64,000 nt of DNA, from contig NW_005200507.1 of the NCBI RefSeq assembly GCF_000372725.1, positions 1 to 64,000 on the forward strand. Reading direction: 5' to 3'. Every line of letters begins with the position of its first letter. Position 1 is the stretch's first letter. Of the stretch, positions 12,224-20,123 are shown piece after piece. The notes below the pieces were generated by a model, which saw nothing but the letters and a program-made list of their open reading frames with translations, did not search any database and was not told where the DNA came from. Source of the DNA: Emiliania huxleyi CCMP1516. Taxonomy: Eukaryota > Haptophyta > Isochrysidales > Noelaerhabdaceae. The position numbers and the translations under genes were made by a program.

Positions 12224-12258
12224 GGTGTGTGTGTGTGTGTGTGGGGGGGTGTGTGTGT

Positions 12259-12324
<66 letters not shown>

Positions 12325-12332
12325 GTGTGTGT
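12224..12332. repeat. (GT)n microsatellite
   Basis: About 50 GT dinucleotides with small interruptions (GGGGGG, GTTG). The Val/Cys reading frames through it are artefacts. Confidence 0.95.
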
Positions 12333-12370
12333 GTATTGCAGTACTTACTTATTTCACGAAAACGGTGGAT

Positions 12371-12545
12371 TCACGTGGGCTTGGGCCGTGTGAGCAGCGC
12401 GGGCGAGAGAGGGACGGCGCGCGGCTCCCAAACGAGCCGCACGGGCTTCGTCTGGGCCGCCGAGGCCACCTCCTTGGTCGCGGCGGCGGGCGTGATGGCG
12501 AGGTGGGCCGAGGCAAGCGTTGAACGTGCCGCCTTGCGCCCCTGA
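12371..12545 (-). CDS. Possible terminal exon of an unknown gene
   Basis: After a good acceptor (CCTCCTCAG at about 12546-12554, reverse strand) an open frame reads GRKAARSTLASAHLAITPAA, then TKPVRLVWEPRAVPLS, and ends at a TGA at 12371. Third positions are strongly GC. No upstream exon could be joined with confidence; frames at 12560-12811 are Pro/Arg/Ser-rich and may be shadows. Family not recognised. Confidence 0.25.
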
Positions 12546-12811
12546 GGAGGGACGCGTGCGTGGGGTGCCACGGGCGGGGGGGGAGAGGTGAGAGGAGAGC
12601 GGTGGGCACCCCCACGAGGGGCTGCGCGGACGCCGCCTGCCCCCCCCAGCCCGCCACTGACGCCGGGGGAGCGGCACGATCGAGGGCGGTGGTCGGGCGG
12701 GCCGTCAGAGTCGCCCAAGCGGTGCTCTGCCGGCCGGCGGACGCGCCCGAGGGTGGCCCGAGAGGGCTCAAAATACGGGGCCGCTCCCCGGCCGTCCCGG
12801 GCGCCTGTCAC

Positions 12812-13960
12812 GTGGGCCGATGGCCCAGCCGTCCTGTGGGTGGCTGGAGCAAAGGGGGGAGAGCTCAGGAGGGCGACGGGGCAGGGAAGGGGGCGGTGAT
12901 GCGGTGCGGCGGGGTGTACTCGGCGGCGTGTAGAGAGGAGGTGCTAAAAGGCGACTATAAAGAGGCGTCTACGGGCGATATGGTGCGCCACGACGGCGGG
13001 AGAGCTCTCTCCCGCCGCCCCGCGGGCCTCCCCGAGGGGCCGTCCAGCCCACGCGCTCAGGCGCCGCTGTCGCGGGCAGAAGCGCCGCCGTGAAGGTGTC
13101 TCGGGCGCCATCTAGAGGGAGCCTACCCGGTCGCCTAGGTGAGGCAAGCGCGAGCGGGTGGAGGGCAGCCTCGACCCGCCTACGGCGTTGTGGTGAGGGT
13201 GGGTGTGTGGGCGACTTCCTTTGAGTCAGAAGCGTCGCCGCGCGCCGCCATCGCCCGCCGTTAGATTCTTTGCCGGTTAGCGCGCGACGCAGACACCTTT
13301 CGTCAGAGGGGGGGAGGGTGAAGCGCGAGCGTTTCGTCGACCTAGGAGCCGCGGCAAGCGGCATGTAGCCCACTCATAGCCCCGACCCAGGCCTCGTAGC
13401 TACAGATTTCGCGCGCCGGGTCGAGATAGCCGTCACGAGACCTAAACTCGAAAATAAAATGGTGAGTTCGCCGACTCGAGAACGGTGCCTTTTATCAAAC
13501 CATGCTGCGGGGTCGCAAAAGCGCGAGACCCTTTTTGCACTTCCCGCATCCATAGCGGCCGGTGGTTGCTTCTCCGGTGCTTGACGGCTGTCGCGGAGCC
13601 CGACAGCCGCGACAGCGGCGGCCGGGCCAAGGAGGCGGCCGAGCGGGTGCTGCTCGTCGAGCCAGCGGCTGCCGCTGGCGACGAGGGGGGTCCGGACCCG
13701 CGTTTGGGGGCGGGTGGTGCACCGGCTCGATGCCGGGCGAGCGCAGCGCCCTCCAGTCGGAGCGGCTCGGGCGAGCGAGGCGGTGGCTCTATGGGCGTTT
13801 TGAGGGGCGCCCATCGCTTCTCGCAGCTGGCAACGCTGACTTTTGGGACATCGACGATACACCCTCGAATAAATCTCAGATTTTATTTGCATCTAATGCT
13901 AGAAAATCAAGGCCAGTCCCCCTGTTTTGTGTTGGCTGGTGATACCTATCGGCACGCCAT
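12812..13960. other. Region without a supported gene
   Basis: Several overlapping frames are open on both strands (for example 13374-13892 on the reverse strand), but none shows a recognisable domain or a consistent start and splice structure. A CTATAAA-like string is at about 12954. Confidence 0.4.
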
Positions 13961-14350
13961 CGGCTCCGCTCGGCTCCGCTCGGCTCCGCTCGGCTCCGCT
14001 GCCTCGGCTCCGCTCGGCTCCGCTCGGCTCCGCTCGGCTCCGCTCGGCTCCGCTCGGCTCCGCTCGGCTCCGCTCGGCTCCGCTCGGCTCCGCTCGGCTC
14101 CGCTCGGCTCCGCTCGGCTCCGCTCGGCTCCGCTCGGCTCCGCTCGGCTCCGCTCGGCTCCGCTCGGCTCCGCTCGGCTCCGCTCGGCTCCGCTCGGCTC
14201 CGCTCGGCTCCGCTCGGCTCCGCTCGGCTCCGCTCGGCTCCGCTCGGCTCCGCTCGGCTCCGCTCGGCTCCGCTCGGCTCCGCTCGGCTCCGCTCGGCTC
14301 CGCTCGGCTCCGCTCGGCTCCGCTCGGCTCCGCTCGGCTCCGCTCGGCTC
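13961..14350. repeat. Decamer satellite CGGCTCCGCT, about 39 copies
   Basis: Nearly perfect head-to-tail decamers, interrupted once by a 4-bp GCCT insertion at about 14001. A 10-bp unit reads through all three frames every 30 bp, so long open frames with a 10-residue period arise on both strands without being genes. Confidence 0.97.
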
Positions 14351-14824
14351 CTCCGCTACACTCTCGCCTCCACTCGCTCCACTCAGCTCAGCACCCAGAG
14401 GGTGTGTGCATGACCTAGCTGAGCACCACAAGCCCAGCTCGTCAGACTGGCGCTTAAGACTTAGAAATGCTAAGCGATCTCAAGGACATTGGACATGGCA
14501 GGCATCCTCCCGAGCACGCCGGAAGCAGCCAGGGCTGAGATCGAGCGACTACACCAAGAGCTGTTGGCAAGCGACGGACTCTCGCAGATCGTGCATATGA
14601 CAAATGGCAACTGGACAGAGGTGCGCGTGCATGGGAGACTAAATGGTGGCCCCGCATCAGCCTTCCTCATTGGCTAATCTAATCCTACTCATCACAACTC
14701 GCCAGGAACACCCCACACTATAGGGTCATTGTGTAGTCCTGCTTAGAAGGAAAAGGTTTACTGCAATGGGTCCGTATGGCTCACCGCGTATGTGTAAAGC
14801 CGTAGAGGACCGGTGAGTCCGTCG
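14351..14824. other. Spacer left of the hAT-like element
   Basis: Contains a short open frame at 14495-14677 on the plus strand (starting MAGILPSTPEAARAEIERLH) that could be a small exon, but no family or splice partner was found. It ends with GTCCGTCG at 14817-14824, the left target-site duplication of the transposon. Confidence 0.35.
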
Positions 14825-15018
14825 CAGGGTTGGTGGACTAATGTTAGAACGTGTTAGAAGGTGCTAACACTGCCACTCGGGAGGTGTTGGCACGCTCCGT
14901 TAGAGGGGTGGGGAGGCTAGGCGCGAATTCTTTGAAGGAGCGCTACCAGAGTCCAGAGTTGTCACGCGACCACACGCCCACGCGCTCGCTGGGCGGTGCT
15001 GAGACTGGCCGCAGCGCG

Positions 15019-15540
15019 ATGAACGGCAACGACGAGCCGCGTGCTTGTGCTGCATGCAAGCTGGTCTTCGAGCACCAGAATGCAGCGGCACACAGCTGCA
15101 AGCAATGCAAACTGCCGGTGCACTCGTGGGTGGCGTGCGATATGGTGTGGATGCCTCAAGAAGGCGAGTACTTCTGCGGCAAGCCCTGCCTCGAGGCGTA
15201 CAACGCCAGCGGCGTGCGCAGCGAGGGCGCCCTGCCGCTCCGCCAGCGGGTCGACTCGCCTGAGGAGCCCCCGGGCCAGGGTGGCGGCGGCAAGGAGGCT
15301 GGCGGCGAGGAGGGCGGTGGCAAGGGCGGCGGCGAGAGTGGCGGCGAGGGCGGCGGCGGCGAGGGCGGCGGCGGCGAGGGCGGCGGCGAGGGCGGCAGCT
15401 CGTCAAGGGCAGCAAGCGCGGTCGCCAGGCCCACCCGGCCGCCGCACCCATCAAGTATGAGCACAAGGCGGAGGACTGCCTCTAGAGAGGTGCGTGTGTC
15501 GGGGTTGGTGTACGGCGCGCTCGTCTCGTTGTGTGCGTGA
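15019..15540 (+). CDS. Cys/His-rich putative zinc-binding protein inside the hAT-like element
   Basis: From ATG 15019 the product starts MNGNDEPRACAACKLVFEHQ and has a C-x2-C...H-x-C-x2-C...H...C...C spacing over its first 60 residues (CAACKLVF, HSCKQCKLPVHSW, FCGKPC), typical of a small treble-clef or zinc-ribbon fold. A Gly/Glu-rich linker of GGGEGGGE type and a basic tail follow. I do not recognise the family. The tail after about 15480 may be intronic. It may be part of the element's own coding capacity or a captured host exon. Confidence 0.45.
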   Translation: MNGNDEPRACAACKLVFEHQNAAAHSCKQCKLPVHSWVACDMVWMPQEGEYFCGKPCLEAYNASGVRSEGALPLRQRVDSPEEPPGQGGGGKEAGGEEGGGKGGGESGGEGGGGEGGGGEGGGEGGSSSRAASAVARPTRPPHPSSMSTRRRTASREVRVSGLVYGALVSLCA

Positions 15541-15713
15541 GTCATCTACCTTGGACCCGTCTGTCTGGGGAGGGGAGGGGCTGTTGCTGCCCTTGGTTTT
15601 AGTATGTAAAGAACGCGCATCTGGTCATATTCACTTCACACCCGCAGCTGCGATTGCGAACATGTCCCATGGGCGTCCCCAGCCATCCGCATCCCAAATG
15701 CGCCTATTTATGA

Positions 15714-16200
15714 TTATCCCTCGTGCTCGACGCCCTCCTCAAAGTCGGCAATCGCCGCATCCACATCCTCCTCTTCCGCCTTTCGGTACTTCTTGAGCGC
15801 ATTCTTCAGTGGCGTCTTGCCACAGTTCTCGTACAGCTCCTCGAGCTCCACCCAGCGCGTGTCGGTGAATCCAGCGTCATTGCTGTCCTCTTTGAAGGTG
15901 CCTCGCGTGAGGTAGCACACGGCCTTGTCGGCAGCAGCCAGCCTGTTGCGCCGCTTCTTTGCGATGAGCTGCTCGGGCTCGCAGAAGCGCATGCCGAGCA
16001 CTGCCTCAATCTTGAAGCAGAATGTCGGCACGACCGCATCGTCCGCACCGCCACCTGCCAGCCGCGCCTGGCGCAGCGCCGATGCTGCCTTTAGCACTTG
16101 TAGCGAGCGCACATGGTGCGGTGCGCGTACTTGAGCAGGCGGTGCGAGCCGCAGTTGGCGCACGGGCCCTGGGAGTGGGCGCGCGCGGCATTGACGCGGA
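15714..16200 (-). CDS. Putative two-exon protein inside the hAT-like element
   Basis: On the reverse strand, 16165-16095 encodes a zinc-ribbon-like stretch (CANCGSHRLLKYAHRTMC). A second frame, about 16090-15714, encodes FCFKIEAVLGMRFCEPEQLI, then DTRWVELEELYENCGKTPLK and an acidic end. The two may be joined by a short intron or a frameshift near 16060-16095. No similarity to a known transposase catalytic domain could be seen. It is convergent with the 15019-15540 ORF. Confidence 0.4.
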
Positions 16201-16213
16201 CCCAGGTATTTCT

Positions 16214-16245
16214 CGGGTATACCTGGTTTTTTGCAGGTATACCCG
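16214..16245. repeat. Perfect 12-bp stem hairpin inside the hAT-like element
   Basis: CGGGTATACCTG and CAGGTATACCCG are exact complements around the 8-nt loop GTTTTTTG. It lies about 150 bp inside the right terminus. Confidence 0.9.
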
Positions 16246-16679
16246 GGTTTTACCCGGAGGGTGTGCCAACACCGTGCTAACGGCTGTGCTAACGCTTGTT
16301 TTGGGACTGCCGTTCGACTGTGCTAACACCGACCTTTGCGCCAAGTGTTGGCACGATCTGTAGTCAGTGCTGCCCCTGGAGGTGTGCTAATGTTAGTCCA
16401 CCAACCCTGGTCCGTCGGCCTGTGCGTTGCAGGTTCTCGTTTTTTCCTCTTCTCTAGTCTAGTATATAAGTGTCAAACCCCCAACGCCCACGCCCACACA
16501 AGTGTCAGTGCCCGCTTGTCTCCGCCCTTGCCGCCTCGCTCACGCCACGCGCACGGGGCCGCGACACGCTTGGCCGCATGGCGAAGACGGAAGAGCTTAG
16601 TTTAGTGTGCACGCCGCCCGCCGCGCTGCTGCGGCGGCGACCCCCGTCGCGTCGACTGGTTTCATCGCCGCAGAACTGA

Positions 16680-17713
16680 CTATCCTCGCACGGACGCCGC
16701 CATCCGCATCGCGGGCTGGTTCGGGGAGAGGTTGGCCTTGATCGGCGTCTTGACAGGCGCCCCGTCGGCCGCGTTGAGCGGCTCCCGCTCGTCGGGCCGG
16801 CCTGAGGGGAGGGGCGCCGCTCCTCACGAGGGCAGGCGGGGCCGCGGCGGGGGCGGGGCCGCGGCGGGGCGGGGCGCGCGTCACCGGCGCCGCCCTGCCT
16901 CGTCGCCGTCGCCATTTTGTAAATCTTGCTCGCCCAAGTGAGGTTGAGGCCGTAGCCAAAGAGGATCTGCGCGCAGACGATCGCGGCGAGGTAGGGCGAC
17001 AGCCGCGGCCGCAACGCGGCGGAGAAGAGGTGGGGCGTGTGCAGCGCGAGGTGCACGACGCCGACGCCGTAGAGCAGCACGCGCGAGAGGAAGAAGGAGA
17101 GGGCAAAGGCGACGTTGGTGGCGTGCATCATGCCCGTGTCGCCGCGGCCGCTGTTGATGAGGAACCAGCGGATGTTGAGGAAGGGCGAGGAAAGCTCGGT
17201 CGTGATGAGCCAGGCGAAGGGCAGCGGCAGGCAGCCCGTCAGGCCGTGGATGGCGGAGACGATCGCGAACCCGACGTGGTGCGCGACTGTGTCTGCGCCG
17301 CCGAGCTGCGGGTACCAGCTGATGATGTGGCAGATGTCGTAGCAGAGCCACGAGAAGAAGAGCAGGTTGGTCAGCTGCGTCGGGTGCGCCAGCTCGTACC
17401 CCGGCTCGCCCGGCCCCATCGGCGACATCATCTGCACCTCCGCCGGCGCGCCCACGAGGCCGGCGAGGTGCTGAAGCCCCCGCGCGGTCACGACCACCGC
17501 GTGGATGAGGGCGCAGGCGTACGAGTGCCCGTGGTTGGCCATGCTGCTGTAGCCCTTTGAGTGCGAGCGCAGCACGAGCCTAGGCGCCGCGAGCTGGAAG
17601 AAGAGGCCGAGCGTCTGGTAGAGCAGCTCCCAGCACAGCGTGCACACGAGGACCGAGAAGGGAGAAGTCATCGATGCCTCGAGAGGCGGGAGACTCGAGA
17701 GGAGGCCGCCCAT
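16680..17713 (-). CDS. TLC-domain (TRAM-LAG1-CLN8) multi-pass membrane protein
   Basis: Exons 16885-17713 and 16680-16801 are joined by an 83-bp GT-AG intron in phase 1, giving 951 nt and 316 residues. The protein has about six or seven hydrophobic segments and the TLC signature pattern: YDICHIISW, HHVGFAIVSAIHG, TTELSSPFLNIRWFL, and a Trp near the end of the last helix (LNLTWASKIYKM). The layout is that of the TMEM56/TLCD4 group, not of ceramide synthases, since the Lag1 His-rich motif is absent. Family members sit in ER or other endomembranes and are linked to lipid handling. Splicing replaces an Arg/Pro-rich read-through tail by a plausible C-terminus (LNAADGAPVKTPIKANLS). Confidence 0.82.
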
Positions 17714-18042
17714 GCTGCTCTGCTGAAGCTGCTGGGGATTTCTCTGTAGGTAGGGGTAACTATGGAAAAGGGCGGCGTCTGAGACGACAGCACGCTGCAG
17801 CAGCGAAGAAAAGAATTCCGCCCTTTTCTGGCGACCACAACGGGAAAGAATCCCCTCCCGCCCTTGCGTTGTCTGTTTTCTTTCTTTCGGAAAGAATCAC
17901 GGACTCCATACCCGAAAGAAAGAGAGGGGAGCTCGCAGGAGAGGTTACCCGTGTTTACTTTACGGCCCTTTCCAGAGAGAGATTTTTAGAAGCCAACAAG
18001 AAATGTGTCAGACAGAGTGATTTGCGCTCGGCAGCTTGTCGA
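17714..18042. repeat. Spacer with dispersed repeat family 1, copy f
   Basis: At about 17844-17900 a CCCTTGCGTTGTCTGTTTTC plus (TTTC)n stretch followed by GGAAAGAATCACG matches the copy at 19504-19593. It sits 130 bp upstream of the TLC gene start. The rest shows no gene. Confidence 0.65.
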
Positions 18043-18672
18043 CTACCAGCCGGAGCCGGAGTCGGAACCGTAGCCGAGATGGTCTTCGAGGGTGTCGAAT
18101 ATGTCATTCGCCTCGCTAGTGGAGCCGGTGCCGCACGAGTCGCGGTCGGAGGAGGAGTCGTCGGAGGAGCGGTGGGACGCCTCGCGCTTGTCGCGCCTGA
18201 TGCGCTCTGCGAGGGGGCCGGGGTCGTGGTCGTCGTGCTCGAGCGTCGGGTAGGTAGCGCGCCTTGCGACCTTGTCGGCCGAGCTGCCATCCCAGTAGAA
18301 GGTGTACCAGTCGCCGCGTGGATAGAACCAAGCGTTGACCAACCTGTACCGTCCGAGAGCGGCCGCCTGAGCGGCCTGAGCGGCCGCCTGAGCAGCCGCC
18401 TTTGCAGCAGCCTCCTCGGCCGCTGCAGCGGCGATAGCCGCTGCTTTGGCCTTGGCGCGCTTCTTGTCGTTTTGCCTTGTCTTCTTCTTGCTCTTCAGGT
18501 CGTCATCAAGTGACCGGCTGACTCGCCAGAGGTCGTGCTCTGGACGACTGGGGCAGGGCGACTCACCGGAGGTGAAGGGGGACGAGGGCGGAGGCAGGCT
18601 CAGCTGCTCTCCGTTGACCTCGTGTTGGTTGCAGAACCCTCTTCTTCCCTTTCCATGCCTGCGAATGCGCAC
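18043..18672 (-). CDS. Hypothetical Ala-rich coiled-coil protein with acidic C-terminus
   Basis: An open frame ends at a stop at 18043. The confident part (from about 18540) reads DLWRVSRSLDDDLKSKKKTR, an AAAEEAAAKAAAQAAAQ helix, then YRLVNAWFYPRGDWYTFYWD and a Ser/Asp-rich tail. The Trp/Tyr-rich WFYPRGDWYTFYWD segment looks globular. No in-frame ATG lies close upstream, so the 5' end is uncertain; an exon beginning MEREEEGSATNT near 18658 in another frame is one candidate. Family not recognised. Confidence 0.4.
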   Translation of the reverse strand: MRIRRHGKGRRGFCNQHEVNGEQLSLPPPSSPFTSGESPCPSRPEHDLWRVSRSLDDDLKSKKKTRQNDKKRAKAKAAAIAAAAAEEAAAKAAAQAAAQAAQAAALGRYRLVNAWFYPRGDWYTFYWDGSSADKVARRATYPTLEHDDHDPGPLAERIRRDKREASHRSSDDSSSDRDSCGTGSTSEANDIFDTLEDHLGYGSDSGSGW

Positions 18673-18706
18673 CCCCCCTACCTAGCTAGGGGTCAGGGCT
18701 CTCTAG

Positions 18707-18806
18707 CCCGTAGCCCGATGCCGATCATCCGGCTCGCTGGGTGCGCTTCTTAGCTCCCCGGCCCTGGATGTGAGGTTAATGACTGCACTCCAAGTGCTCC
18801 ATCCAA
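18707..18806 (+). repeat. Dispersed repeat family 2, copy 1
   Basis: The stretch with GGGTGCGCTTCTTAGCTCCC and then TGACTGCACTCCAAGTGCTC occurs in reverse complement at about 54108-54225. A shorter CACTCCAAGTGCTCCAAGTG string is near 59701. Confidence 0.75.
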
Positions 18807-18965
18807 GTGACGAGTGAACTACAGGTAGTGGGGAAGGCATCAGCCTCGATCGCCATACAGACATGGGTGCGAAACAAAGACAAGACCAAGGCCAGGGCAG
18901 AGGAGCGAGAGAAGAACATAGGATGGATAGGGCGCCTGTGTTCACGGCATGGAGGGTGAGCCACG

Positions 18966-19487
18966 ATGAACGTAATGAACGTAGAGCCGAACGGGGGGAA
19001 GCTGGGGAAGAAGACTCCGAGGAGGCGTCGACACACCAGTGGTAATCCCGTCTCGTCAGCTGTAACGATGCACCCGAAGGGGACCCCAGCGCCAACATCA
19101 TCGGTGGATGTACAAGTGTTCGAAGAGAGAGTGGACCTGAGCAACGATATGACTTGGCGGCAAATGATCGCAGTGGGCGTCAGAAGAGTCGTCCTTGCGC
19201 GAGGAGAGCTCGATAAACTCGAGGGGCCAAAATATGCCACGAGAGGAGGGCAGAGTTGCGCCGAGAGGCGGGAGAAGCCGCGAGAGCAAGGGATCGGCAG
19301 GCGGCGGCGGCGTCGCAGCGACGAGGCAGACGAGAGCGACGCGACAGAGGAGGAAACGACAGGAGGGAGAACGACGAGAGTGGGACGACCGCGAGGTGGC
19401 ATGAGGGTTGCAGCGAGAATCGGCGAGGGGCTGCGAAGGGAGATAGAAAGAGGCAGACGACCAAGGGTTAGGGTGGGCGACGGCTAG
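18966..19487 (+). CDS. Hypothetical ORF, possibly mobile-element derived
   Basis: A 173-residue frame starting MNVMNVEPNGGKLGKKTPRR includes SSVDVQVFEERVDLSNDMTW and IAVGVRRVVLARGELDKLE, then becomes Arg/Glu-rich. Codon use is less GC-biased at third positions than in the neighbouring genes, and the ORF lies between copies of dispersed repeats. No domain recognised. Confidence 0.25.
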   Translation: MNVMNVEPNGGKLGKKTPRRRRHTSGNPVSSAVTMHPKGTPAPTSSVDVQVFEERVDLSNDMTWRQMIAVGVRRVVLARGELDKLEGPKYATRGGQSCAERREKPREQGIGRRRRRRSDEADESDATEEETTGGRTTRVGRPRGGMRVAARIGEGLRREIERGRRPRVRVGDG

Positions 19488-19503
19488 CACCACACTCCTC
19501 TCT

Positions 19504-19593
19504 CCTTAAAATCCCTGTGTGGTGGCGGCGTGCCGTCCTCCCATCCCTCCCTTGGGTTGTCTGTTTTCTTTCTTTCTTTCTGGGAAAGAATCA
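19504..19593 (+). repeat. Dispersed repeat family 1, copy b
   Basis: The fullest copy: TTAAAATCCCTGTGTGGTGG, the shared 25-bp core, CATCCCTCCCTTGGGTTGTC, a (TTTC)n run and GGGAAAGAATCACG. Confidence 0.85.
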
Positions 19594-20123
19594 CGCAATT
19601 GAATTTCAGGCTCTCCGGGCCACCTGCCCTCGCTTCTCCTCCACTGCGCGTTGGGATGTCAGGGATACTGTGAAAAACCCTTCCTATATATAGTGGAGGC
19701 GCGGCGATCCGTGACTCTCGTCTCTCCGTTATAGAGAGACACGCCAATGCACCGTCACCGAAGGTGCAATCTATGGGAGTGGAATCCGAGTGAAAAACTA
19801 GTCCGCCGATAACGATTGGGGAGGGGGCCCTAACTCGTCAAAGGCGACTAGTTTCCCGCAGCGCGCAGGAGACTCACGGAGACCGCCCTCTTCACGCGCT
19901 CCTTTCTCGGTGCTGCATGTCCAAGTCCATGACGCATGAGCGGGATGGTCGAGAGAAAGCCTCGCGCCGTGAACCGCTCGAACTCGCTGTGGAACCGATT
20001 TCTCCGCCGCGAGCCATCCGGCGGGGAGATTCAACGGGAGATTTCCGTTTAGGCAACATAATTAGGGTTGCTCCACGGCTCGCGGCCACCTCGCTGAGCA
20101 CACTCTTGAGTTTCACCATGAGT
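19594..20123. other. Spacer 3' of the GT32-like gene
   Basis: No supported gene. TATATATAG near 19684 is followed by GATCCGTGACTCTCG. Several reverse-strand frames are open but Arg/Ser-rich and without domains. Confidence 0.35.

Larger units (their letters stand above)
14825..16409. mobile_element. Complete hAT-like DNA transposon, 1585 bp, without a recognisable transposase
   Basis: The ends are 17-bp perfect terminal inverted repeats: CAGGGTTGGTGGACTAA at 14825-14841 and its complement at 16393-16409. Both ends are flanked directly by the same 8 bp, GTCCGTCG (14817-14824 and 16410-16417), a perfect target-site duplication. An 8-bp duplication and TIRs beginning CAGGG are hallmarks of the hAT superfamily. 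Subterminal GTGCTAAC/GTTAGCAC and GTGTTGGCAC motifs recur at both ends. The interior carries two opposed ORFs rather than a hAT transposase, so it is probably a non-autonomous copy with other sequence inside. Confidence 0.88.

Noticed and set aside
12209..12545. Val/Cys-rich ORFs across 12.2-12.5 kb
   Set aside because: Translation of the (GT)n microsatellite.
13927..14600. Long open frames with SARLRSAPLG-type repeats
   Set aside because: They arise from the decamer satellite, which has no stop in any frame; both strands and several frames are open to the same extent.
14825..16409. CRISPR-like or tandem repeat reading of the GTGCTAAC motifs
   Set aside because: Spacing is irregular and they fit subterminal repeats of a DNA transposon.
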